Source: Bacteroidia bacterium
GTDB taxonomy: Bacteria; Bacteroidota; Bacteroidia; Flavobacteriales_E; Vicingaceae
Assembly: GCA_030433355.1 (NCBI GenBank)
Contig: JAUIMG010000004.1
Span: 1 to 64,000 of the forward strand
Direction of reading: 5' to 3'
Length of the DNA stretch: 64,000 nt
In this document: positions 24,974 through 33,546 of the stretch, piece after piece
Numbering within the stretch: the first letter of the stretch is position 1
Layout: every line of letters starts with the position of its first letter
Notes under the pieces: model-generated
Seen by the model: the letters and a program-made list of their open reading frames with translations, nothing else
Told to the model about the DNA's origin: nothing
Databases searched by the model: none
Position numbers and translations under genes: made by a program

Positions 24974-25504
24974 ATGGAAAATAAACAACCTTCCAAATTA
25001 AAGAGCGCATTGAACTACGGCGCTACCTTAGGATTAATTCTAATGGTATTGAATTTATTAGTCTACGTTTTTGAAATGTATGATTCTTCTTGGTTAACAT
25101 GGCTTGGTATGTTAGTTATGATTGCCGGTATTGTTTATGGAATTAAACTTTATCGCGATAAAGTGAAAGGTGGTTTTGTAAAGTATGGGGATGCTTTAGG
25201 TTATGGAACCATGGTTACCTTATTTGCTTCAATCATCACTGCTTTTGTCACTTATGTTTATTTAGACTATGTAGATGATGGCTTTTTGACCTATCAAATA
25301 GAGCAAGTAGAAGAAAAGCTATATGAATCAGGTATGAGTGATGATATGATTGAGCAGCAATTAGAAATTCAAGGAATGTTCTTGAAACCCGGACCAATAG
25401 CATTAATGAGTATCGTTACTTCCACATTTTTTGGTTTCATTGTTTCCCTTATTGCAGGTGCTGTTTTAAAAAGAGAGCCTGAAAATTTTGACGACATCAC
25501 TTAG
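24974..25504 (+). CDS. DUF4199 membrane protein
   Basis: A 176-residue inner-membrane protein with four predicted helices (near 12-35, 45-62, 75-98 and 145-170) of the DUF4199 family; function unknown. A longer frame opens at 24890, but the ATG at 24974 (MENKQPSKLKSALNYG) gives the family N-terminus, and the extra residues would overlap the SRP RNA promoter. The acidic loop between helices 3 and 4 (VEEKLYESGMSDDMIEQQ) is typical. The next gene starts 9 bases after its stop. Confidence 0.82.
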   Translation: MENKQPSKLKSALNYGATLGLILMVLNLLVYVFEMYDSSWLTWLGMLVMIAGIVYGIKLYRDKVKGGFVKYGDALGYGTMVTLFASIITAFVTYVYLDYVDDGFLTYQIEQVEEKLYESGMSDDMIEQQLEIQGMFLKPGPIALMSIVTSTFFGFIVSLIAGAVLKREPENFDDIT

Positions 25505-25513
25505 AGCTAAACT

Positions 25514-26467
25514 GTGAATAAAGACATATCTCTTGTTATACCTCTCTTAAATGAGGAGGAATCTTTAATTGAACTTCATCAGTGGATTCATAAGGTATTG
25601 GATGCAACATCCTTTTCTTATGAGATTTTGTTTATAGATGATGGTAGTAAGGATAGCTCATGGAAAGTGATTACAGATCTTCAAGCTAAAGATGATAAAG
25701 TAAGAGGCATCAAGTTTCGAAGAAATTATGGAAAGTCAGCTGCATTAAATGTTGGTTTTGATGCTTGTGAAGGAGATGTGGTAATCACCATGGATGCTGA
25801 TTTGCAAGATAGTCCTGAAGAAATTCCAGAATTATATCGCTTGATCATGGAAGATGATTTTCATTTGATTTCTGGGTGGAAAAAAAAGCGATATGACCCT
25901 CTTTCTAAAACAATTCCTACCAAACTGTTTAATTGGGCAACTCGGAAAATGACAGGTATTCACCTTCATGATTTTAATTGCGGATTGAAAGCATATAAAG
26001 AAGAGGTAGTTAAAAATATTGAAGTTTATGGCGAAATGCACCGCTATATTCCTGCAATTGCGAAGTGGTCTGGCTTTACTAGAATTGGAGAGAAGGTAGT
26101 AACACATCAAGAAAGAAAATATGGGGTTACCAAGTTTGGTTTAGAAAGGTTTATTAATGGTTTTTTAGATTTACTTTCTATAAATTTTGTTGGAAAATTT
26201 GGAAAGCGTCCAATGCATTTCTTTGGATTGTTTGGAACATTGATGTTTATCTTCGGATTAATTCTTGCGGGCTATATAGGAGCTGAGAAGCTTTACTACC
26301 TCAATATAGGGGTTAATTCTCGTTTGGTTACAGAGATTCCAGCATTTTACATTGCGCTTATAGCGATGGTTATTGGTGTTCAGCTTTTTCTTGCAGGTTT
26401 CTTGGCAGAATTAGTTTCTAGGAACTCTCCGAATAGAAATAATTATAAGATAGAAGAGAGGATTTAA
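25514..26467 (+). CDS. GT2 glycosyltransferase, polyprenyl-phosphate type
   Basis: A 317-residue family 2 glycosyltransferase: PLLNEEESL, FIDDGSKDSSW, MDADLQDSPEEI (DxD region), HDFNCGLKAYK and HQERKYGVTKFG are visible. Two C-terminal membrane helices (about 218-242 and 268-298) place it with enzymes that load sugars onto polyprenyl phosphate (GtrB, ArnC, dolichol-phosphate mannosyltransferase type). Start is GTG at 25514, nine bases after the DUF4199 gene. Its sugar cannot be told from the sequence. Confidence 0.87.
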   Translation: MNKDISLVIPLLNEEESLIELHQWIHKVLDATSFSYEILFIDDGSKDSSWKVITDLQAKDDKVRGIKFRRNYGKSAALNVGFDACEGDVVITMDADLQDSPEEIPELYRLIMEDDFHLISGWKKKRYDPLSKTIPTKLFNWATRKMTGIHLHDFNCGLKAYKEEVVKNIEVYGEMHRYIPAIAKWSGFTRIGEKVVTHQERKYGVTKFGLERFINGFLDLLSINFVGKFGKRPMHFFGLFGTLMFIFGLILAGYIGAEKLYYLNIGVNSRLVTEIPAFYIALIAMVIGVQLFLAGFLAELVSRNSPNRNNYKIEERI

Positions 26468-26525
26468 TTTTTAATCTTCAATTTTTAATAGATAAAAAAC
26501 TAAAAATTAAACGATTAAAAATTTT
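26468..26525. repeat. AT-rich intergenic motif between convergent genes
   Basis: AATTTTTAAT and ATTAAAAATT words lie in inverted order between the convergent GT2 and GT4 genes. They could form a bidirectional A/T hairpin. Similar words occur at 6376 and 10630. No standard terminator is apparent. Confidence 0.35.
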
Positions 26526-26536
26526 ATTCTTTAGTT

Positions 26537-27811
26537 TCAACTCTTTAGAATCGCCATCGCATAATTCTTCCAACTCAATTCCTTCGTTTTCTCAGCCACA
26601 TTTTTACCTGGTAAAGGCTTATCTAAATATCGCAGCATTTGCTCTGCCATAGAATCTATATTATCCGCTTCTGCTAGATAGCCATTAAAGCCATCTTTTA
26701 TAGTTTCTGGGAAATGGCCAACTTTAGTTGCTAGTATAGGTAATTGGAAATTATAACTCAAGGATTCTATACCTGAAGGAGTAGCATAATCGTAGTATAG
26801 AACTACTGCATCACTTACTTGGAAGTATTTATTTACATCTTCATTTGGCACAAACTCATTCACTACCATGGTTCTATTTTGTAGGCCTAATTCCTCAATT
26901 AAATCTAAAGGCCGATAATTTTTTTCATCGTCTGCCTTTTTTAAGAAAAGTGACTTTGCCAAACCAAAGACGGCATTTTTTATTTTGGTAGATAATTTAC
27001 TCTCGTCTAAAGTCGCCCAAAAGGATTCGCCACAAATCAGCAGAGATACATCTTCTCTTTCTTTGCTCACCTTTTTAAAGGCTTTTATAAGGTTGTGTAA
27101 GCCTTTGTATTTGCGTATAAAACCAAAGAACAAGAATACATTTTTTTCTAAGCTATTTTCCTTTTTAAATGCTTCCCTATCAAAAGAAGTGTCCGGGGCA
27201 AATAAATCATAAATAGGGTGGTAGAGCTTGATTACTGTATTTCCATCCTTAGTTTTTCTTTCTCCGTCTTCATTAACTTTAAATACCTTATTTGGAAAAG
27301 TCTTTTTTAGCTCCTCTACGGTTTTATATGCATGTACTATGTAGTTATCTGCATGGCTAATGCCCATTTTAGTAAAACGTTGATCTAAGGCCGAGTTTTC
27401 TTTCTGAATGACAAAATGCAAGTCAAAGAGGACTTCTATATTGCTATGTTTTTTAAGTTTCTTTGCTATCCATCCTAAAGGTAAACCCTGGATTGCAATG
27501 GACCATTGAAAAATAACCTTTTCAGCACCAAGCTCTAGGATGTATTTATAGGTTTCTTTCCAACTTAAAGGATTATTGTAATTGGTAATGTATTTTACCT
27601 TGATACCTGTGCCTTCTAAAAAGTCAGTCTTGCTGCTTTTGTCGACAAATTCCCTAGGAATTATAGCCGGGTATTGTTGGGTCCAAGAAACAATATGCAC
27701 TTCAACATCTTCTATTTTGTCAAGTGCTTTTGCTAAAGAGGTGTTGTAGTTAGAAATGCCACCTTTAAACTTTGGTCCTGGACCAAAACAAACTATTTTA
27801 CGCTTGCTCAT
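26537..27811 (-). CDS. GT4-type glycosyltransferase
   Basis: A 424-residue GT-B fold glycosyltransferase. It opens with CFGPGPKFKGGISNYNTSLA (glycine loop of the acceptor domain). The C-terminal donor domain shows FLFFGFIRKYKGLHNLIKAF, VVNEFVPNEDVNKYF and SGIESLSYNFQLPILATKVG, the family 4 pattern with the conserved Glu. The substrate is unknown. ATG at 27811 overlaps the epimerase stop by 4 bases, so the two genes are translationally coupled. Confidence 0.87.
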   Translation of the reverse strand: MSKRKIVCFGPGPKFKGGISNYNTSLAKALDKIEDVEVHIVSWTQQYPAIIPREFVDKSSKTDFLEGTGIKVKYITNYNNPLSWKETYKYILELGAEKVIFQWSIAIQGLPLGWIAKKLKKHSNIEVLFDLHFVIQKENSALDQRFTKMGISHADNYIVHAYKTVEELKKTFPNKVFKVNEDGERKTKDGNTVIKLYHPIYDLFAPDTSFDREAFKKENSLEKNVFLFFGFIRKYKGLHNLIKAFKKVSKEREDVSLLICGESFWATLDESKLSTKIKNAVFGLAKSLFLKKADDEKNYRPLDLIEELGLQNRTMVVNEFVPNEDVNKYFQVSDAVVLYYDYATPSGIESLSYNFQLPILATKVGHFPETIKDGFNGYLAEADNIDSMAEQMLRYLDKPLPGKNVAEKTKELSWKNYAMAILKS

Positions 27812-28851
27812 TTTTTATTTTCAAGAGCCCTTTCATATACTCTTCTCATCCCTTCTCGGATAGAAATTTTTGGCTCCCAGCCTAAATTTTCTTTTACCCA
27901 ATCCATATTGCAGTAACGAGAGTGAACACCAACAGGCTTGTCTAATAATGGCTTAATGGTAGGTTTGTAACCCGCAAAATCAGTGAAAATGTCAATAAGA
28001 TCTAAGAAGGTAGTTAACTGACCTTGACCAATATTAATTGCGGTGCCATCGGTTATTTTTTCCATGGCTAATAGAGTACAATCTAAAACATCGTCTATGT
28101 GAACAAAATCTCTTCCTTGCTTTCCACTTCCCCAAACCTCAAAAGGATTTTCCATATTAGCAGCTCTTGCTGCAATAGCGGGAACAGGATAGGTTAAGTC
28201 TTGGTCTTCCCCATATCCTGAGAAAGGACGAATACAGGTAACTGATACCCCATAATATTTAGCTGCAATATGGGCTAAATATTCTCCGGTCAACTTAGAC
28301 CAACCATAGGTCATGTCAGGTTGCCCCATTTTAGTAAAATCAATATCAGATTCTTTAAGTGCAATAGCATAAGTATCTGTTTGCAAGTCAACAGGGTATG
28401 CAGCAGATGAACTTGGGTAAAGAACTCTTGCCGGCTTGTGACGGCAAATCCAGTAAAAAAATTCTGCATCTATGGAAAGATCTAAAGCAACCATCATTGG
28501 ATCACCGTCAATTTTTGCTCTTCCTCCAACAATTGCAGCAAAGTGAAATACATCTGCAAACTTCTCAAAATTGATATCTAACTCTTCTTGAAAGTAATTG
28601 TCGTTTTTATTGAGATTATGCAATGTGTTTCTGAAGTCGTCTTTTATGAAAACCAAACGCTCCTCTTCACCATAGAAAGATGCATTTTTTACACTTCTTT
28701 TTTTAGATACATTTAGCCATTTTTCAGGCTCTATACCTACAGATAAATCGTCGATAAAGATAATACGGTCGTTGGTATTCTTATATAAACGGTTGACCAT
28801 ATTTCTCCCTACGAAACCGCAACCCCCTGAAACTAAATGTGTCTTGCTCAT
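27808..28851 (-). CDS. NAD-dependent sugar epimerase/dehydratase
   Basis: A 347-residue extended SDR protein: nucleotide loop SGGCGFVGRN (about 7-16), FIDDLS, FHFAAIVGG, SSSAAYP and the catalytic YGWSK, followed by CIRPFSGYG and GRDFVHIDDV. These are marks of the GalE/RmlB group acting on nucleotide sugars. The open frame extends one codon upstream (TTG), but ATG at 28851 (MSKTHLV) is preferred. It pairs with the glycosyltransferase downstream. The exact sugar is unknown. Confidence 0.87.
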   Translation of the reverse strand: MSKTHLVSGGCGFVGRNMVNRLYKNTNDRIIFIDDLSVGIEPEKWLNVSKKRSVKNASFYGEEERLVFIKDDFRNTLHNLNKNDNYFQEELDINFEKFADVFHFAAIVGGRAKIDGDPMMVALDLSIDAEFFYWICRHKPARVLYPSSSAAYPVDLQTDTYAIALKESDIDFTKMGQPDMTYGWSKLTGEYLAHIAAKYYGVSVTCIRPFSGYGEDQDLTYPVPAIAARAANMENPFEVWGSGKQGRDFVHIDDVLDCTLLAMEKITDGTAINIGQGQLTTFLDLIDIFTDFAGYKPTIKPLLDKPVGVHSRYCNMDWVKENLGWEPKISIREGMRRVYERALENKK

Positions 28852-28945
28852 CAATAAAATAGATTATTTCAAATAATATTAAAAAAGGTTAGCGAATTTC
28901 GCCATTATTATTAGTCAGTCAAAATAGAATTTCAGCTTTTACAAA

Positions 28946-29503
28946 ATGAAAAATTGGGGAGATTATAAAATAGATAAATCTTGGTCATTATTCCTAGATA
29001 GAGATGGAGTAATCAATGAGAAACTGGATAATGATTATGTGAAGAAAGTGGAAGAGTTTCGATTTATTGAAGGAAGTAAAGAAGCTATTTTGGACTTTAA
29101 TAACTTATTTAAAAGAACAGTAGTGGTTACCAACCAACAAGGAATAGCTAAGGGCTTGATGACAGAAAAAGATCTAAATATTGTTCATAATTATATGTTG
29201 GATGAGCTAAAAGAAATTGGTGCAAAGTTGGATAAAGTCTATTTCTGTCCTGACTTAGCAGCAGCTAATGCTCCTTGCAGAAAGCCAAATACAGGCATGG
29301 CATTAGAGGCAAAGAAAGATTTTCCAGAGATAGATTTTGAAAAGTCTATTATGGTAGGCGATTCTTTAAGTGATATCCAAATGGGAAAAAAAATGGGAAT
29401 GTTGACCGTTTATATCAAGCATTCCCAATCTTCTATAGATTTAGCGGATTATAATTATCCAACTTTATTTGATTTTGCTAAAGATTTACTCTCTAGAGAT
29501 TAA
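28946..29503 (+). CDS. HAD-IIIA phosphatase, GmhB-like
   Basis: A 185-residue HAD phosphatase: LFLDRDGVINEK (about 12-23), VVTNQQGIAKG, CRKPNTGMALEA and MVGDSLSDIQMGKKMGM. It resembles D-glycero-D-manno-heptose 1,7-bisphosphate 7-phosphatase and the histidinol-phosphatase domain. The zinc loop of GmhB (Cys-x-His ... Cys-x-Cys) is incomplete here: CPDLAAANAPC keeps only two cysteines and lacks the His, so substrate use may differ. It is divergent from the epimerase and its end overlaps the peptidase gene's end by 11 bases. Confidence 0.82.
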   Translation: MKNWGDYKIDKSWSLFLDRDGVINEKLDNDYVKKVEEFRFIEGSKEAILDFNNLFKRTVVVTNQQGIAKGLMTEKDLNIVHNYMLDELKEIGAKLDKVYFCPDLAAANAPCRKPNTGMALEAKKDFPEIDFEKSIMVGDSLSDIQMGKKMGMLTVYIKHSQSSIDLADYNYPTLFDFAKDLLSRD

Positions 29504-31637
29504 CCTCTGCATTCAAGTTCCATAAAACAAAGCTCCAAACATCTGCCCATTCTTCTATAGTTTTAGAAGTTGGTTTTCCAGCTCCATGACCAGCATCTAC
29601 GTCTATCCTTATCAATACAGGATTGTCTCCAGATTGCTTCGCTTGTAATTCAGATATAAATTTAAAGGAATGAGCAGGAACAACTCTGTCATCATGATCA
29701 GCAGTTGTAACTAAAGTTGCAGGGTAAGAAGTACCCTCCTTGATATTGTGTAAAGGAGAATAGGCATAAAGATTTTTAAAGTTCTCTTCATCTTGGTCTG
29801 AAGAGCCATATTCTCCAGCCCATGCCCAACCAATAGTGAACTTATGATACCTAAGCATATCAAGTACACCAACACCTGGAAGAGCTACTTTCATTAAATC
29901 AGGTCTCTGGGTCATTACTGCACCTGCCAATAAACCACCATTGGATCTACCATGAACAGCTAACTTTTCAGAAGAAGTATAGTTCTCACTAATCAGATAT
30001 TCTCCTGCACTTATAAAGTCATCAAAAACATTTTGCTTGTTTAGTCTCCAACCGGCTTTGTGCCATTCTTCTCCAAATTCACTACCACCTCTTAGATTAA
30101 CAACCGCATAAATACCCCCTTGCTCAAGGAAAACTGTATTTATGACTGAAAATCTAGGTGTTATGCTAATGTTAAATCCACCATAACCGTAAAGGAATGT
30201 AGGGTTTGTACCATCTTTCTTGATTCCTTTTTTATGGGTAATAAACATTGGCACTTCTGTTCCATCTTTGCTTTTGAAGAATACTTGCTCTGTAACATAA
30301 TCTTCACTTTTAAAGTCGGTTTCTGGCTTAAAGAATACTTCAGAAGTGTTGTTAGCGATATCATACTTGAAAATAGTAGTAGGGTAGGTGTAAGAAGAGA
30401 AAGAGAAAAATGCAGTATTTTCTCCTTTATCTCCACTAAAAGAAGCGATTCCTATTCCCGGCAACTCTATATCATACAAGTATTTTCCGTCTAAGTCATA
30501 CACTTCCAATTTGCTTTGCACATTTTTCATGTAGGAAGCAATTATTTTATCGCCTGCAAGACTAACTCCTCTTAAAACATAGTCTTTTTCACCAATAAGG
30601 TCTGTCCAATTTTCTTGCTTAGGATTTTTAGTATCAATTAGTACCACTTTGTTGTTAGGAGCTTCATAATTCGTGAATCCAAGTAATATACCTTCTCCAA
30701 GATGATCTATAATGTAATTATCTGTATCGAAGTTATCTACCAATTTGATAAAAGCTTTATTGTCGTCCATTAACATTAGAGAGTTACCATTAGTAGACTC
30801 AGAGGTAGTTATATAAATGTACTTTTCATCTTCTGTTACGCCTGCGCCTGCATTTCTTTGAGCGTTATTATTGTCTCTGTAAATTAATTTGTCATCGGCT
30901 TGTTTAGTTCCGATTTCATGATAATAAACCGTGTGGAATTCGTTCTTTCCACTATAATCAGAGCCTTCCGTTGGTCTCTCATAAGCTGAGTAGTAAAACC
31001 CATTTCCTCTCCAATTGATTCCACTAAATTTTACATATTCTATTTTATCCTCTAATATTTTCTTACTAGCAAGTTCCATCACTTGGATAGTCACCCAGTC
31101 TGAACCTGCTCTAGAAATACCATAAGCCATGTATTTTCCATCTTTACTAAATCCCATTCCATTCATGGAAGCGGTGCCGTCTTCAGAAAGTGTATTTGGG
31201 TCAAGTAGGATTTCCGCTTTACCATCTAAACCTTTTTGATAAAATAGAACACTTTGGTTTTGAATACCATCGTTCTTATACATAAAATAGTAATCTCCTT
31301 TTTTAAACGGGGTACTCACTTTTTCATAATTCCATAGCTTAGTAAGTCTTTCTTCTAGTTTTTTACGATAGGGGATTTGTGATAGGTAATCAAAAGTTAC
31401 AGCATTCTCAGCTTGCACCCAATTCCCTGTCTCTTCAGAGGTATCATTCTCTAGCCAACGATAAGGATCTGCCACAGCAGTTCCAAAATACTCGTCTACA
31501 ACGCTATCCTTTCTTACTTCTGGATAGGGCTTTAAACTAATTTCTTTTCTTTCCTCTTTTTTGTTTTCTCCTTTCTTTTCAGCTATTCCACAGGCAACAA
31601 TAGCGGTGGAAATTAGAATTATACTTATTTTTTTCAT
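29493..31637 (-). CDS. Prolyl oligopeptidase family lipoprotein (S9A)
   Basis: A 714-residue serine peptidase with a lipobox (IVAC, C16), followed by the N-terminal segment PEVRKDSVVDEYFG and DPYRWLEND of the S9A family, a seven-blade propeller and an alpha/beta hydrolase domain. The triad is visible: Ser in GRSNGG, Asp in HDDRVVPAHS, His in DAGHGAGKP. It cleaves short peptides after proline, probably in the periplasm or at the outer membrane. The frame opens at 31658 with TTG, but ATG at 31637 gives the clean lipoprotein signal. Confidence 0.92.
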   Translation of the reverse strand: MKKISIILISTAIVACGIAEKKGENKKEERKEISLKPYPEVRKDSVVDEYFGTAVADPYRWLENDTSEETGNWVQAENAVTFDYLSQIPYRKKLEERLTKLWNYEKVSTPFKKGDYYFMYKNDGIQNQSVLFYQKGLDGKAEILLDPNTLSEDGTASMNGMGFSKDGKYMAYGISRAGSDWVTIQVMELASKKILEDKIEYVKFSGINWRGNGFYYSAYERPTEGSDYSGKNEFHTVYYHEIGTKQADDKLIYRDNNNAQRNAGAGVTEDEKYIYITTSESTNGNSLMLMDDNKAFIKLVDNFDTDNYIIDHLGEGILLGFTNYEAPNNKVVLIDTKNPKQENWTDLIGEKDYVLRGVSLAGDKIIASYMKNVQSKLEVYDLDGKYLYDIELPGIGIASFSGDKGENTAFFSFSSYTYPTTIFKYDIANNTSEVFFKPETDFKSEDYVTEQVFFKSKDGTEVPMFITHKKGIKKDGTNPTFLYGYGGFNISITPRFSVINTVFLEQGGIYAVVNLRGGSEFGEEWHKAGWRLNKQNVFDDFISAGEYLISENYTSSEKLAVHGRSNGGLLAGAVMTQRPDLMKVALPGVGVLDMLRYHKFTIGWAWAGEYGSSDQDEENFKNLYAYSPLHNIKEGTSYPATLVTTADHDDRVVPAHSFKFISELQAKQSGDNPVLIRIDVDAGHGAGKPTSKTIEEWADVWSFVLWNLNAEVNL

Positions 31638-31642
31638 TTGTC

Positions 31643-31672
31643 TTGTTTTACACCTCAAACATAATAAATTTG
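31643..31672 (+). promoter_or_regulatory. Promoter of the DUF885 peptidase gene
   Basis: TTG (31643-31645), 19-base spacer, TAAATTTG (31665-31672), predicting a start near 31679, 16 bases before the ATG at 31695. A minus-strand TATGTTTG (31656-31663), one base away, could serve the S9A gene, so the two -7 elements are back to back. Confidence 0.55.
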
Positions 31673-31694
31673 GAAGCTTAACTATGCTAAAATT

Positions 31695-33476
31695 ATGAAG
31701 AACCTTTTTATTTATACCATTGCACTTTTTCTTGTTTCTTGTAGCAATACTAATGAAGAATCAAATGTAAAAGAAACATCCTCTGAAAGTAGTTTCGAAA
31801 TATTTAGCAAAGAATTCGTTGAAGAACTCTGGAAGCATAACCCTGCATGGGCTACCTATGAAGGTTATCATAAATATGATTCTATTTTAGTAATACCAGA
31901 TGAAGCCAATAGAGCATCTCAATTAGAATTTGCTTCTAGTTGGCTGAATAAGTTAGCTGTTGTTGATAGCAGTAGTTTAAGTCAAAATGAGTTAATCGAC
32001 TATTTGCTTATCAGAGATTATTTAAATTCTGTAAGCTTTAATATAAATGAATTAAGAACATATGAATGGGATCCATCTAACTATAATCTTGGTGGTAGCT
32101 TCTTTCAAATCATAGATTATAAGACTTTTCCCTTAGAAAGAAGATTGGGTTTAGTTTATCAAAAAATGGAGAACATAGATGCTTATTATCAGGCGGCAAA
32201 GAAAAATTTAACTACTCCTACAAAAGTGCATACACAGTTAGCAATTCAACAGTTGAATGGCTCCATATCTATATTTGAAGGAACTCTTATTGATTCTTTG
32301 AATAAGGCTGGAATGGATAGTAGCTTTATGAATGCCTTTAAGTTGAGAATTACTACAACTGTAGATGAAATAAAAACTTTTATAAGCTATATCGAAGAAA
32401 ACTATGTTGGTTTAGCTGATTCTGCCTATAGAAGTTTTAGAATTGGTGAAGAATTGTTTGAAAAGAAATTTACCTATCAAATTCAATCTGCTTATTCTGC
32501 AAAAGAAATTTTTGAGATCGCAATAGAAGAAAAGGAAGTACTTCACGAGAATATGTTCAAGCTATCCGAGATGCTTTGGGATAAATATTATCCAAATGAA
32601 GAAAAACCCGGTAGGAGAATGGAACAAATAAGAATGGTCATTGACAAAGTTTCCTTACAACATACTGAAAGATATTCATTTATAACTGAAATTAGAAAGC
32701 AGATACCTGAATTAGAAAAATTTGTGATGGATAATGGTCTTTTAACATTAGATCCAACAAAGCCACTAGAGGTTAGAGAAACCCCGGAGTACATGAGAGG
32801 CTTTGCAGGAGCATCTATATCTGCACCTGGTCCTTATGATAAAAATGCTTCTACTTATTATAATGTAACTCCCTTAGATCATTATTCTGAAGAAGAAGCG
32901 GAAAGTTATTTAAGAGAATACAACGATTTTGTTTTACAGATATTAAATATTCATGAGGCAGTGCCCGGACATTATACCCAATTGGTGTACTCCAATCAAT
33001 CACCAAGTATCATAAAGAGTATTCTAGGAAATGGCGCTATGGTTGAAGGTTGGGCAGTATACACAGAAAGAATGATGCTGGAAAATGGCTATGGTGGTGA
33101 TAATCTAGAAATGGGCTTGATGTATTATAAATGGAATCTGAGAACTGTTTGCAATACCATTTTGGATTATGGTATTCATGTTTTAGACTTTACCGAAGAG
33201 GAGGCTATGCAATTACTTGTAAAGGAGGCATTTCAGCAAAAAGCTGAGGCAGAAGGCAAATGGAAAAGAGCTAGACTTTCTCAGGTGCAATTATGTAGTT
33301 ATTTTACTGGTTACTTTGAGATTTTGTCGTTGAGAGATGAAATGAAGGAGATAATGGGAGATAATTTTGACTTAAAAGAATTCCACGAGAAATTTCTAAG
33401 TTATGGCAGTGCTCCGGTGAAGTATATTCGTAAATTGATGCTGAATGATTTGCAAAAAGATCAAAAAGGGGCATAA
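31695..33476 (+). CDS. DUF885 zinc-peptidase-like lipoprotein
   Basis: A 593-residue lipoprotein (lipobox LVSC, C16) of the DUF885 family. The metal-binding motif is HEAVPGHYTQ, followed 40 or so residues later by EGWAVYTERMM, the usual second part of the site. Members act as metallopeptidases, some dipeptidase-like. Its divergent neighbour is also a secreted peptidase, which suggests joint peptide breakdown in the envelope. Confidence 0.88.
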   Translation: MKNLFIYTIALFLVSCSNTNEESNVKETSSESSFEIFSKEFVEELWKHNPAWATYEGYHKYDSILVIPDEANRASQLEFASSWLNKLAVVDSSSLSQNELIDYLLIRDYLNSVSFNINELRTYEWDPSNYNLGGSFFQIIDYKTFPLERRLGLVYQKMENIDAYYQAAKKNLTTPTKVHTQLAIQQLNGSISIFEGTLIDSLNKAGMDSSFMNAFKLRITTTVDEIKTFISYIEENYVGLADSAYRSFRIGEELFEKKFTYQIQSAYSAKEIFEIAIEEKEVLHENMFKLSEMLWDKYYPNEEKPGRRMEQIRMVIDKVSLQHTERYSFITEIRKQIPELEKFVMDNGLLTLDPTKPLEVRETPEYMRGFAGASISAPGPYDKNASTYYNVTPLDHYSEEEAESYLREYNDFVLQILNIHEAVPGHYTQLVYSNQSPSIIKSILGNGAMVEGWAVYTERMMLENGYGGDNLEMGLMYYKWNLRTVCNTILDYGIHVLDFTEEEAMQLLVKEAFQQKAEAEGKWKRARLSQVQLCSYFTGYFEILSLRDEMKEIMGDNFDLKEFHEKFLSYGSAPVKYIRKLMLNDLQKDQKGA

Positions 33477-33546
33477 ATTAGACCAACAGTGCTATTTGTT
33501 CGACTAACTAAGTAACTCATTATAAACTTCTTCCGTAAATGAACCC

